Shown here piece after piece: positions 49,375 to 61,641 of a stretch of 64,000 nt of DNA. Numbering within the stretch: position 1 is the stretch's first letter; the number at the start of each line of letters is the position of its first letter. The position numbers and the translations under genes are program-made. The DNA lies in NCBI GenBank assembly GCA_003952965.2, contig CM025854.1, forward strand, positions 535,331-599,330. The letters are read 5' to 3'. The DNA is from Morella rubra (Eukaryota; Streptophyta; Magnoliopsida; Fagales; Myricaceae). The notes under the pieces were generated by a model. The model made no database searches, had not been told where the DNA came from, and saw only the letters and a list, made by a program, of their open reading frames with translations.

Positions 49375-50695
49375 ATTTTGAAAAGGGAATTAGTGAGACA
49401 AGAAAAATAAATAATCATAATCTGAATACATGAACCAATTATGAATTAAGTTATCAACCATTAACAAATTCTGTTTTAGCAAATCAATACAAGTTATCAA
49501 CCATTAATAATCATACAGGTTCAAGTTAAGTACAACTAAATAATTAAACAATAACAAATTCTGTTTCAAAGACACAAAAATATAAAAAAGTTATAATACG
49601 CAACATAAATGGACAAAATCAGCCTAATCAAATATCACATTACAAGACTTATAACAGAATGCACTTATTAGCCCCAATTCACCCGAAACCATAAGTACTA
49701 TTGCGGCTCATCTCTCTCTTTATACCCCAAAAATCACAAATTTTAACGAAACCTAATTCAAGGTCAAATACAAGCCTATGTGCAACAATTACTTATAGAT
49801 TTCCGATATTTGTGAGAGCAATAAAGTTCAATTTAATTGCACAAACAAGCCTAATTGCACACAATTTCCCAAACCAAAGATTTAAAGACATAATTTTAGC
49901 CTCTATAAATTTGATCAACCTACAACATTTGTAATCATGTATCCCAACACTACGAACTATACTATAATGATAGCATCCCCACAAAATTGAATCAATTGAT
50001 ATCAAAAGATCACTCACACAAAATGGTAAACATTAAAATGCTTCCACTGCAAGGGAAGAGAAGTGATGGGAGAACTTATAAGGGGTTGCACCAAATCAAT
50101 TGGGAGAGAAATGTGATCTCTGGATTAGAACACAGGGCAAAATCACGAATCACAACGGGAGAGAAAAAAGAGGAGATTCAATAAATGGAAGAAATAGATA
50201 CATCAGATGAGAGTGAGAATAGAGAACAAAACTGGTAACAAAGGGAGAGAGAGAGACAAGCTAGAGGGAGAGAGGCGCAGCTGATTTTAGGCCTCAACTG
50301 TGACGGTGCAGGCTGAGAGACGACTAAGTCATGACAACTAGCCTTAGTTCGCGATATGAGTAAGGGCGTAGCCTAACAGCTAATCAAGTTACGAGACTCC
50401 TAGATATTGAGGGTGGGGCGGCCTAGGGAAAAGTAAGGGTTGGGGCGTTGAATGGAGTATGGGAGAAGGGGCACAATGAGGGATAATATGGTTCATTAGT
50501 TGACGCCCAATGATATGATAAAAGGGATTGTTTAAGGGATAGACTCTTCCAAAGACTTGATTCATCTCTTGGAGTTGCAGCTTATTTTTTTTTCATTCAT
50601 GTTGATTTAGCAACAATCAGATACTTATTTCCTTCGATTAAATGGAAAGATGACGTATTTGGATTTTTAAAGTAAAAAATAAAATAAAATAAATT

Positions 50696-50774
50696 GGTGG
50701 TGGTAGTGTCCCCGCTAGTGATAGCGGGGACACTACCTAAATCTCGAGATTTCTCGGGAATGGTAACCACCACC
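50696..50774. repeat. Strong hairpin (15-bp perfect stem, 6-base loop) in a wider inverted repeat
   Basis: 'ggtagtgtccccgct' and 'agcggggacactacc' (50702-50737) form a perfect stem around 'agtgat'. Outside it 'ggtggtgg' and 'ccaccacc' can extend the pairing across a less perfect zone. The GC-rich stem stands out in AT-rich DNA. It could be the end of a foldback element or a small-RNA source; no miRNA family is recognised. Confidence 0.7.
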
Positions 50775-51108
50775 GGTACAGCTGAGAGGTGTTGGCCGCC
50801 CAGCGATGGAGGTGGCGGTTAAACCACCCACCGCTAGTGAAATGCCAAGTCCTAAATTTTGCTACACATGTCATTTTCTGATTGAGTATGACTTGTAAAG
50901 TCGTTAGGTGACTGGATATTTTACTAAGTGGACAGATTGACTAAATGGATAAACAAAAGTAAACTAGGGACGAAATTGATCAAAACGGAAACCCGGGGAC
51001 TATTTTTTAAAAATGTATAAAATTCAAGGATAAAAAAGGTCATTGACCCTAAAATTTATATCTTGTTGTATAATGTCTATTGGAGGTATATATTGCGAAC
51101 AAGTAACC

Positions 51109-51205
51109 ACTACATAGAAAAGAAGACTTTGGGTGTAAACAAAATTTGTCACCCAAAGTACAAATTCATCACCTAATGATTTTGGTGACAAAACATGAAG
51201 TTGTC
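51109..51205 (+). mobile_element. Left terminus of a CACTA (En/Spm-type) element
   Basis: 'cactacatagaaaag' at 51109 fits the CACTACAAGAAAA-type terminus of plant CACTA transposons. It is followed by the 'tttgtcacccaaagt' and 'ttttggtgacaaaac' inverted phrases common next to such ends. The following kilobase repeats 'gttcgaa', 'gttcggc' and 'gttcgca' phrases, like the subterminal repeats of this superfamily. The opposite terminus, reading 'cttttctatgtagtg' or similar, was not found before 56 kb. Confidence 0.55.
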
Positions 51206-54200
51206 ACTCGATTATGGGTTCAGTAAAAAGGCGTCAGCTTCAAAGTTTTGTTATCGCACGACTTTTGACTGTTTTGGTTTCTGGCTCGAAACTGTTCGGC
51301 ACACAAATGATATAATGTATGATAGTCACAAAAAAAAGAATCAGAAAGGATTAATCTCCAAGTATACGGTTAATTTTCCAACATTTACGCCATGGAAAAC
51401 GGCAGATTGGTATAAGTTTTTTTTCTCATAGCGACCCAAAATGTAAAATCGTTCAATGCGCAGGGTACAATTCAGCCGTTCGCATGAGTTGTGCAAACGT
51501 AATCTAAATATGTTCGGCTTGTCTACAGTTAAATGTAGAAACGGTTCTTCTCTACGAGGTGATTGAAAGTAACTTATTTCATGGTCTTCGTAACACAATC
51601 TAACAAAAATTAGTGGCAATACACTTTTCCTTCAGACGCCCTCTCTGCTTATTATAGGACGTCCGCCAAAATTGTTTTCATTAATGAACGAAATTCTTAT
51701 TTGTCAATCCCTCCAAATTCGTCATTGAATTTCATGAGCATTAAATGTTGAAGATGCTTGTTCTGTTTGAACAGTTCGAAAAAGGTTGGATAGTTTCTAG
51801 CGTGCTGGCACTGTGGTAGATAAAAGATTTGGATTTGCAAGCCACCGCGAAAAAGCCCATATCTCTTGGACAGAATTTAATTATGACGTGATGTGTGCGG
51901 ACAAATTCGAGAACTTTTTGAGACGTACAGCAGCCAACTAATTTGTTAAATCAATAAGATTAACCATAACCGTTAACGGTCGTTTGGACTTCCACTCATA
52001 CTGTTTGAACGGTTTTCTTGTTATGTCAAATAATTTTAATTAAAATTTTAAAAATATTTTAAAAATAATACAAATAAAAAGATATTCAATACTCATAATA
52101 ATAATAAAAATATCTATAAATATACAAATCGTTATTAAAAGTAAATACAACAGGTAATCGATAAGTGCTAAGAAAGTAGTAAAAATATATAAATCTAACC
52201 AAATTTTCGTTTAAGTGAATCGAACCCGAGGAGATTGCAACTTTGTGTCATGGAATCTTGCTTTCAAAACGATTCAGCTGCTACAGAACTTAGCATCTGC
52301 TTAGCTCGCGTCATTACGATCATAGCACTTCTATAAGATTCTTCCGAATGTTGTTTCTAACAGTAACTTAGGTGTCTCATCGCTGCTTCTCCTGACCATC
52401 ATCTTCCGGTGCTCTTCGTCCTTTTTTCGTTGCTTCGCTAAAATATGCCACCATCGATCTGCATGCTTCGCTCTCGTTTACTCCTTCCCGTTGCTAATAA
52501 CAGAAAATCCCCTCATCATCTGTAGATCGCTTCTAATCACTTTTTAAATCTTAGCAAGATTTAATTGATCCGCTCTACTTCTCATATGGCTGACTGTACC
52601 GTCTTTGATAAGAAGCGCTTCATATTCCAACTGTCTAGCCCTTATCTCTTCAATCTGTAATCTGGCATCCTCCAACTTCCGGGACAAATCAACAGACGAT
52701 ACTTCGGATTAACTTTAATAGAAGATTGATCCACGACTGTACTGAAGCGGCCTAAACCTCGCATCAGTAATTCCGTTCGTCCTAACACCCAGGTTTAAGT
52801 CAGCGAAGAATCTCCAACTTCCGCGTGTAAATGGGACTTTCCTTGTGTCTTTGAATCGTTGGAGGCTAGATTTCAATTTAATGTAAATCAAGTAACGCTT
52901 TCATTTTTTTCCACGTAAAAAAAAATTAACGAAAATAAATGGCATTACAAAAACTAGCACATAGTGAATAACATTAAACGCCACAACGAATGCAACTCAT
53001 TAAATCTATCATAGGTTACAACTTACAAAATTTTTTTGTGCATCTTCTGATGTCCACATGCAATCCTTATTAGTATGCGTCTTTTTATAAAACAACGCAG
53101 CACTAATCTCATCAGATTCCTGATTTTTCTGGTAAACTCAAAAAGGAAATATAAAATGTGGGAAATATTAATTAATTTATTCTAGATTCATTTTTAATTT
53201 AAAAGTAATAAAAATACTTCAATGTTAACCAAAATATTTAAATTAATATTATACTTATCTAACAACGCTGTTGTGCGTTGGAAAGACCTCGCTCCTGATG
53301 TGTGTACAATCTTCAGCTTAGCTCTGTTCTCTTTGTTGATTGCACTCCTCCTTTACATTGTACATTTACAGTTGTTACACCTAGCCATAATCAGTACAAA
53401 TTTTATTCTAACGTAATTCATACTTGATTAATTATAATCAAGATTCAGTAACTGGAATAAAGAAAATGTTTAACACTGAAATCTCCACTTTCACTTCGCG
53501 AATAATCACAAACAGCGAAATCCATTCTTCCTTGTTTCAGTCTCGGGATACATGTTTTAACGCCTCTTCTTTTGTTGAATTGGCAAAGAACATAGCATAC
53601 AGAGATTGTAATTTTGTTAAAAACATTCTACTTCATGACAGTCAGCATTCCCCTGATAACGTTTGTGTTCTTATTTACGTAGATTGTCACACATGTGGGA
53701 ATTAGAAATCCCAATAGGAATTTTAAGACTTCATGTCTTTCGTCCAATACCTAAGGTTCCGAAGCAAAAGATCATCTTTTATTCCACATTTATATTTTAA
53801 CACAGTTAAAGAAATACTGTCTAAAATCATAAGTTTTAACACGAATTAACACCACTAGAGAAATTATAAAACCTATATTAACTGATTAATAAAACTAATA
53901 ACTTCTATTCATAAAACACTTACTACACAGATGTCTAAATCCAATTAGCCATGGGACTTCATTTATAGTACACTTCACTTCCCACTTACTTACGCTCAAA
54001 TACAAATGAGGCACAACTGTATCGTATATGAATACACGAGCGCGACCAATATGACTCACACGAGAGCGCATTTATGAGGTATCCTTGCCATAACTAGAAC
54101 CAAGCTTAATGTCGTATTTCACAGCTTATCTTCAAATAAAAATCTTTGAACAAATTGTAGGAGGAAAATTAGTCGATGAAGATTGAATTACGGTATAAAG

Positions 54201-56100
54201 TGGGAGATAAGGATAAAGAATTATATTCACTCCAGTGCGGAGATTGAGATAAATTCGACGAACTCCATCGTGGTAACTCATTAGAGAAATGTCTTAAGAC
54301 GACGAGGAAGACAATTGAACGGTGTCACAGTTGTCAGTACTACGGTAGTTTGTGGAAACACTTCGAACATGCTCCTGTATCTCGCGAAACGTCGGGGTCA
54401 ATCATACAATCGTCCGTTTTACAAAGAACATATAACAGAAATTAAAGTATAAAATTCATTTAACGACAGGTCAAACATCTAAAAGCTAAATTAGTACTTA
54501 TCACCGCATAATTTCGATTGACGGGAAAGATACTTACACGCACAACTACCTGCCTCTGAGCAACTGCCTTACTGGGTGGACAATCTGCGCAATTTATTCG
54601 TCAGCCAAAATTCTGCTGGGACGGCTAGGATTCGTAATTTGACTTCTATCGCCTAAGTGAAAGGACGCGAAAAACTAGACATTTAGTTAAAAGTATTTTC
54701 TTTTTCCTGGTATCAACTCACACATACACACACTCCCCCAAAAGAATCATGGTTAATATCCTCGCATGAACGGGTTCTTTTTGACCCGAAGTTACCTTGC
54801 TTGCTTTCCACTCTCTCTCCACTACAACAAACGCCAAATGAACGTCGTCCTGCTATAACATAAATTAAATCAAAATACTCTTAAAGCGTTATGATTGAAC
54901 ATTTTATCATTCTAACGTAATATTTAGTGCAATGACACAGTGATGTTAACTACGCTTTGACATGACAATAATGAGCGAAACGATTATGAAGGATTTATTT
55001 GACACGAGAGTAAATTTGACTGGCATCGCAATGAAAGTTACTTTAGTCCCTCTTCGTTAACGGTAAGGAGTTACGTCCTATAATTTATGGTTACTGAGAA
55101 TTTGTTTTCTTACTGTTCCATACGATATCATAACATTTACTATTCAAATTTTACTTTTACCCGCAATGAACGAATAATAGGCCACTGCTATATGTAAATT
55201 TATAATGAAGTGTTATTTCCCTTCTATAATTTCACGTTTATAGTTTTGATGATGATTAAAACGAGAATTCTGTTACAGAGTAATTCTCTTAATTTTATAT
55301 TGAGTTTTCACATGGTTCTGGGGTTAATTGTTCCAAAACGGTAATTCACTTTGGTTATTAGAAAGACATACTTCAAACACTTAAAAAAAAAAAAAAAAAG
55401 GGCCTATTTAATAAGTGAGTATAAGGTTGAACTTTTATAAGATGGACATTATATATCGTGTGTCATTCTCAGTCAACGAGATCATGTCAAAAGGAACTAA
55501 TGTCCAGTTTTAAAAAAAGTCATATTTTGACTTCGATTGCTACAATAAAGGATGTTTGTTCTAGTCAACGGTATTTCGATATTTTTCAAAAACTGAACAG
55601 GGACATGGTCAAATCGTGGGCTGAAAAAGGATTTAAGTGCAACAAATAGCGGTCCTGTTCTATTATACTCTGAAGGGCATATTCACATATCATTGGGCCT
55701 ATCCACCTGACAAAATTCACTAGTAGAACATATCATACATGTTTCTCTTTTTAAGAGTGGTATTATTCTTTTTGAAATTTAATTTACTTCCGGAGTCGTT
55801 ACTGGCAGGCTCTTAACTTGAGGACTAGTGGCATATTTTCGATAGGTGATTTCTCTATAAAAATACTTGTGATTGTTCAATGTAGAATTGTTGAAAGGCT
55901 AACACGAAGGAGAGAGTTTGCACAGTGTTTGGTACCTGTTTAATTTCCAGGTGTATAATAAACTCGTATATCACTAAACTATACATAAACACCGCGATCT
56001 CTGCCATATTATTTTTTTTTCAAAGAGAACTTTAATGTTTTGCAGCTAATCATTTGGGAAGTTACCAAAACAGTCACATTTTAGTGAATTAAAAAAGTTA
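51206..56100. other. Second anomalous stretch: CpG-replete, frame-broken, C-skewed in part
   Basis: As in the first 4.9 kb, long frames are absent, CpG is frequent (for example 54000-54420), and parts (52.3-52.9 kb) have many more C than G on the plus strand. A run of 17 A lies near 55384. It begins inside a CACTA terminus, so at least the left part is probably eroded or error-rich CACTA sequence. The only coding-like piece I can support is 52544-52705 on the minus strand. The right boundary, where normal plant sequence resumes near the gene at 56.6 kb, is gradual and uncertain. Confidence 0.45.
52544..52705 (-). pseudogene. Coiled-coil coding fragment, possibly of a CACTA protein
   Basis: One minus-strand frame reads EVSSVDLSRKLEDARLQIEE and continues IRARQLEYEALLIKDG, ending at a stop at 52544-52546. 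The pattern of Leu, Ile and charged residues at heptad spacing is a coiled coil, and its composition is unlike the random frames around it. A stop and frame noise lie just upstream. Coiled-coil tails are common in plant En/Spm transposase-associated proteins, and a CACTA end lies 1.4 kb to the left, so a CACTA origin is plausible. I cannot assign it more exactly. Confidence 0.35.
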
Positions 56101-56624
56101 CACATCTGATAACTCCATATTCTACAGACCATAATTTTTGATCTGCAAAATCTCAATCTTTGTACATAAGTGATTCATCATCATTATCTAAGGGCCCATG
56201 ACAATCAGGAACGAAAATAATAAGCAATGATATCCCCATTCGTCGCACTCACTTAGATTCTGTGGCGTAGAACAACTACTATTTACACCTATCATATTTT
56301 CTGAGCAATGTATAAACGAAAACCTGTTCACCCAAAACTCATTTCTTTTGGGGGACAGAGAAGTTTTATGCCTAGCAAAGTGATATTCCGTTTTTGCTTT
56401 GTGTATAGATCTAACTTTCCAGAGCAGGGAATTGGGGTCTTTCATGGGGCCATATAATCTATAAGGGTACCGATTCGGCAGGGGAGGATTCCACAGAGTA
56501 AGAAAGTGGCAACACACAGATCTGCGATACCTGATCCGGCGTACAGCAGATGGTGCATAACAAACAACACGTGGATTGCATTGGCAAAAGCTCATGGCGA
56601 GCATATGCACAAGAAACTGAGCAG
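56101..56624. other. 3' flank of the Tudor-like gene
   Basis: This DNA follows the stop codon at 56625 on the minus strand and should include its 3' untranslated region. A 140-residue minus frame (56188-56610) shows no known domain and starts at a non-ATG codon, so it is left out as a gene. Confidence 0.4.
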
Positions 56625-59600
56625 TTACTCTGGACGCTGAAGCTTCAAGATCTCTTCAACATCCAAAGCTAGCCTCTCGCGCAATTGCATATGATGATCA
56701 AAGAATTCCACAAAAAAATCCTTCAGTAGCTTAGCTCTCCGAAATTCTTCAGTTCCCAAATAGACAAGCTTTAACCCATTGCTATTTTCTGCGCTCCCAC
56801 TTCTGAATTTTGCAAATTGTAATGCTAAATCAACAAATAATTATTCTTCCCCCCCCCCCCCCCCCCGGCTGCTGCAGAAAAAAGTAGCGAGCAAAGTATG
56901 CTGCATAAAGAAGTGCAGGGATTGATCTTTTATAGCTACGTACTGTCAAATGTTAGCTTCTTTTTTTTTTTTTTTTAGGGGGAGGGGGGGGGGACTGAAG
57001 ACCTCATTATGAAGAGAGGCCTTGCAGGGAAAGCAAGGGAAAAAATTAAAGTTCTGTGGATGAACCAACAAAAGGTTGTAATTACATGTGCCAACTGAGC
57101 ATTCGTGCAGGTAAAAGGATGAAATTACAAGAAGCGACTGGTCTGTACACACTATCACACAATTAATTCCAATGCCCCGCATCCCACCCTCTACTGCTTG
57201 AGAGTGCAGCAACATCTTTCCCTTCTAAAATACCAAGGATATGCTCTATCACATAGCAATAATAAATTTACCCATTGGACCATAGCTAAAGATTGAAGTG
57301 TAAGACTTGCCTGAGATAAAAGCATCTGGATTCCAGTTGGTACTCCTAGTGTATCATGTCCAGATATTTTCTTGATAATTACCCATGGCCTGTAGATAAT
57401 GAATTAAGAAATGAATGCCAGCACTCTAATGCTCCAATTCAAAAACAAAAAGCAACCATAACAAATAGAAAAGGGCAACGGATGAAACAATGTATAATTT
57501 GACTACCGTAGGGTTATCAATGAATGAGCAAAAGCATCACATATGTTGATTAGATACAAACCAAGGTTCATGGAAAACGAAATACATGAATGAAATAAAA
57601 GGGATATCGACTCATTAGATTAATTTTATATTGAGCCCACCCTTGAAGCTACAGAGCGACAACAACAATATGTATGACATTTGCATACCTTCCTATTGAC
57701 GACAAGATAATGTGGTTGGGATTATCCAGAAAAGCACTCAGCTCTTGAAATTTTATTTTACAATCCAGCATAAGGGCTCCCTGGTTGGACAACTCTGAAG
57801 TCAAACTCGGGAAAACATATACCAGAGGTGATATGGAGGTTTCTCTGTGTATGAACTCTGCAACTTTGGAGGGAGATAAGCCTTTATCCAGATTCTCGAG
57901 CATTATCACGTACTGGTTTTGTACGCCGCCAAAATCCATATCTTCTGGGGTCGCCCTTTCTAGATGATTGACAATCCTTTCTTCTTCAGCGAACACGCAT
58001 AGATCAAAGAGAACAGGAAAACAAAAATGGGGAACTGCTATTTTATTTTTTTTTTTATAAGTAAAGCTTTATTGAAAAACCAAAAAAGGTACAGTACAAA
58101 GAGCTATACTGAAACCTAAGCCAAACAAGCTACAAAACTAATGAAATCAAAAACATCAACAAAAGGATAGCCCAACACAGCATTGGCCCAAAAAAAAGAG
58201 AACACAACAGCTTGCCCCTTAACCCTCTAAAGACAAAAAATGTTTTCGAAACATCTATCATTCCTCTCCCTCCAAATACCCACAGATGCACAAAGGATCA
58301 TATCCACACCCTCAAAGAGGGTTGTTGAACTTCCTCTTCCAGCAGAACAACACCTCATCACCCTAGAAGGCATAACCCAACAAAAATTCGTAATGCTAAA
58401 CACATGAGACCATAATTCCCTAGCGACTTCACAATGTAGAAAGAGATGATCCACAGATTCCCCACTGCACCTGCAAAGGAAGCAACAATCTAATAAATAA
58501 AGACCTCTTCTCCTCAGATTATCGATGGTCAAGATCCTCCCATGGGCAGCCTCCAACACGAAGAAGGAAACTCTCATAAGGACAAGGGACCTCCAAATCT
58601 GCTTCCATGGGAAAGACACCTAAGGGCTGCAAGATAGAGTCCCATATCGACTTCACCGAGAATAAGCCATTCTTGGTGCCCGTCACATCCTATCATCAGC
58701 CCCACTCCTCAAGGCCTTAGAATAAAGAAGAGAAAAGAAGGTTGACAAAGCCTCCACTTCCCAGTCATTTGCTGCCCTCACAAACTTAACATCCCAAGCA
58801 CCCAAACCAGAATTCCCCACCCAATGATCAGCCACCATAGCGCCCCTATCTCTAGCAATGGCATAGAAGGACGGGAATACAAACCTCAAGGGTCTCTCCC
58901 CACACCAATGGTCACTTTAAAAACGAACACTATTACTACGACCCACCTCGAATTGAATGTTCTGACTGAAAAGTGTCCCACCCTTTGCTAATAAACCTCC
59001 AAAGACTACAACCATATATTGCTCTCCTCTAAAGGGTCCTCCACCCACCCACCTCACTCCCAAACTTCTCCACAACAACATTCCTCCACAAAATGGGGAA
59101 CCGCTATTAAAAACACTAAACGTCCTGTATGATCACAGGTTGCTCGAAAATCCCTTTGCAACTTCCTAGATGTTCATACTTTGTTCTGTAGCCTTTAAAT
59201 TACCATATAGTTCATATAATCAAGGCTATAGGTCATTGTGTCATTCACGAAGGATCAACCCCTCGGATTTTATAGTTCTTGGCCTCTATTCACACTTACA
59301 CATCATAAGCAATGACAAACCAATGCATTTGGTAAAAGGCAACAACAACAAAGAGATGTTCATCTTGTCTAGTTTGCTTCAAAGGGCTCATTGAGTATTC
59401 TAGAAAGAGCTGGAGTCAAACTCTTTTTCTAAGTGTTACTAGGACATAAAGACGGCCAAAGATACAAGTGATAAAGTAAGAAGCCTATGATTTAAAGGAG
59501 GATATTGCTCCAGAAGAAGCTGAATAACAGGAAAAGAAAGCTCCAGTGGACTAAGCGGCACTTTATTCAGGGACTTCCTGAGTTGACTTTTAGTTGAATC

Positions 59601-61641
59601 TCCACAGAGAACAAGGACAAACCTTCACTTGACCATTTGTTACTCAAGACTGCTTGGCATATCTTGTTTCCTATGCTAATTATGTGTGCTGTCAATATTA
59701 AAAGATAATGCAAGCAGCTGACTATGCAGCAGAATTCTATGTTGTCTCATTTATCAGGTTAACAAAGACTGGTTTCTTCTTTGACAAAAAATAAAAAACT
59801 TCATACTGAAAGTAACCTGTCTGCTTGAGACATTGAAGAAACCTCTTCTTGTGCTGCATATTTGGGCTACCATTGCCTTTAGAAATCAAAGCGGGACTCC
59901 CATTAACTAGGAATCTCTCCCTGGCTAGTTTTAGGAATGATGCCACCTTGGGATCTATTTGTCCACTTGGCTGGATTTGGCAGATTTGTCCAATAGTTGT
60001 AGCAGTCAAGTTTCCAGCTTTTGGACCATGTAGCCAGTAAAGGATAAAAGTGCATAAGCACTCTTCCTCTTCTCCCTGTTTCCGAGCATGTTCATGGTAC
60101 TCCACCTACCAAAACAAGCCCCATCAGGCCACTCGGGAAGTGAAAACCCTAAAATAATATTATTGGAGCAGGCTGCTCTACTGCTAAGAGAGGAGTAGGA
60201 CAACCTTAACAGGTTCAGGAAACTGACTACCCAGAAATGAGATACTGTAACCCCCAGTGATAAACAAAAAGTGAACTACTATGGTGCTAGTCAATAAAAA
60301 ACTCCCAAGCAAACTCTTCTCAAAGGAGCGGTTAGAAGCACATATAACCAAGACAACCACCAACTCAATGTTTAACTCTGAATTATGGTTATTTCACCAG
60401 TCCAAAGAAGAGAGCATTAAGGGAGAGAGCAACTGCAAGCGAAGAAAGCAGTACATTGAATTCTATGGTCAAAGAACGACTACATGATGAGATGTAGACA
60501 TGCAAATTGAAAATCATATTGATCAAAAGGCAATCCAACCCAGCCTTTTACAATGCACTTACTGTTTCAGATTATCTGAGACTGTTACCATAAAACCACT
60601 CAGCACATTACAAGATTCTCGCAAGTGAACAGAAATTTAAGTACCACCCACAACAAACTATCAAATTCATTCGCTATAAGCCTATAAGGAAACAGAAATC
60701 TTATATATATATATATATATATGAAGTCCACTACCAACTGGAACAAAAAGACAAAAAACCAACGTCGTTACTTTGACCGTACGCATGGGCTTCGGTATTG
60801 GTTCTCAGACAGACACCTAACGAAACGGAGATTTGCTTTCCTTCACAAAAACTTGTAACGCTGATAATCAATCCAAACTAAAAGAAAACAATGCAAACAG
60901 AAACTAACCTATATCTAGAGCCCTATTTTATGAATCATACAAGAATTAATATGAGCCTCCTCGTATTCACAAGAAGATCATACTTTAAAAACTGAAAAAA
61001 GACAGAGGCCTCAGAGAGAGTGAAATATTTCAGTCAATGTTTCAGCAAAACAGAGAGAGGCGCTAGAAGCAAACGAAAGCACGTACTCTGAGAAAATGTA
61101 CACTCCTTATCCACCTATGGCTAAGAATGACTGCATGCACCCATTTGTGGATTGCAGTATTAATAATAGTTTAATACGATGTATGAAACCAGAGAACAAC
61201 GGGTAATTATTAACTTATTCTGATGCCTACTCAATCTAACAACCTTTCCCCAGAAAAAATGGTAGTAAAAAACACAAATGAACTCAGTTTAAAGAATCGT
61301 TTAGGAGAGACTGAGAGAAAGAGAGAGACACTGACCCCATCAACCAGGGCATCATAGAAGCGGAGGTCGTCGTTTTCGAATGTAGAGGAAGCGCAGACGA
61401 CGTCCCCTTCGAGCACTTTGGAGCACTCGGAGTCCTGGGCCTGAACCGAGGCGGGTCTGAACCGGTCCTCGAAGAGCTCGATCTCGCTCAAGCTCTTGAA
61501 ATCACCGGCTTTGAGAATTTGGTCGTGCTTTTCGGAGAAATCGCAGTACTTCAGCCTCAAAACGTCTCCATCCAACTCCACTGTCGCGCTATACCACGCG
61601 TCGTCACCTTCCGCCCGGAAGTCGATCTGCTCCGGCGACAT
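56625..61641 (-). CDS. Uncharacterised plant protein with Tudor/SAWADEE-like N-terminus, five exons
   Basis: Exons on the minus strand: 61641-61336, 60105-59817, 57983-57689, 57389-57307 and 56824-56625, about 390 residues. The ATG at 61641 starts MSPEQIDFRAEGDDAWYSAT; the longer frame upstream opens at a TTG in the leader. Residues 1-102 look like paired beta-barrel modules (DAWYSATVELDGDVLRLKY; SKVLEGDVVCAS; RFYDALVDG), as in Tudor, Agenet or SAWADEE readers of methylated histone or DNA silencing. Next come a conserved Cys/Trp block (EECLCTFILYWLHGPKAG), an RRM-like alpha/beta segment (VIMLENLDKGLSPSKVAEFI; HIILSSIGRPWVII) and a basic helical tail ending LKLQRPE. A chromatin or RNA-silencing role is inference; I do not recognise the gene. 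The exon-4 donor is ambiguous: a good GC donor after 57311 breaks the frame, whereas the weak GT after 57307 keeps it. Confidence 0.75.
56849..56976. repeat. C18 run and T16 run in the last intron of the Tudor-like gene
   Basis: Eighteen C at 56849-56866 and sixteen T at 56961-56976 (followed by a G-rich stretch) lie in the intron before the last exon. On the gene's own strand the C run is a G18 tract only 24 bases before the acceptor at 56825, where a pyrimidine tract would be expected. Both runs are prone to length error. Confidence 0.85.
58021..59108 (-). mobile_element. 5'-truncated LINE with about 21-bp target duplication, in an intron
   Basis: On the minus strand the insert (58043-59087) ends in an A-rich tail after an 'aataaagctttac' signal. 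It contains the RNase-H-proximal zinc-binding domain of plant L1-type LINEs (58227-58619: FPWKQIWRSLVLMRVSFFVL, then CFLCRCSGESVDHLFLHC). More upstream sequence is in another frame (58683-58889: WVGNSGLGAWDVKF), so the frame is broken. Flanking repeats 'acaaaaatggggaactgcta' (58021) and 'acaaaatggggaaccgctat' (59088) differ by one A and one substitution, a classic LINE target duplication. It sits in the 1.8-kb intron between exons 2 and 3 of the Tudor-like gene, in the same orientation as that gene. Confidence 0.88.
60702..60721. repeat. (TA)10 microsatellite
   Basis: Ten TA units lie in the 1.2-kb intron between exons 1 and 2 of the Tudor-like gene. It could be a polymorphic marker. Confidence 0.9.

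Noticed and set aside
56188..56610. 140-residue minus frame downstream of the Tudor-like gene
   Set aside because: It has a non-ATG start and no domain, and lies where the 3' untranslated region is expected.
57307..57311. GC-AG intron after 57311 as the main model
   Set aside because: It leaves the final exon out of frame (total not a multiple of three); the GT four bases on gives an open frame of about 390 residues.
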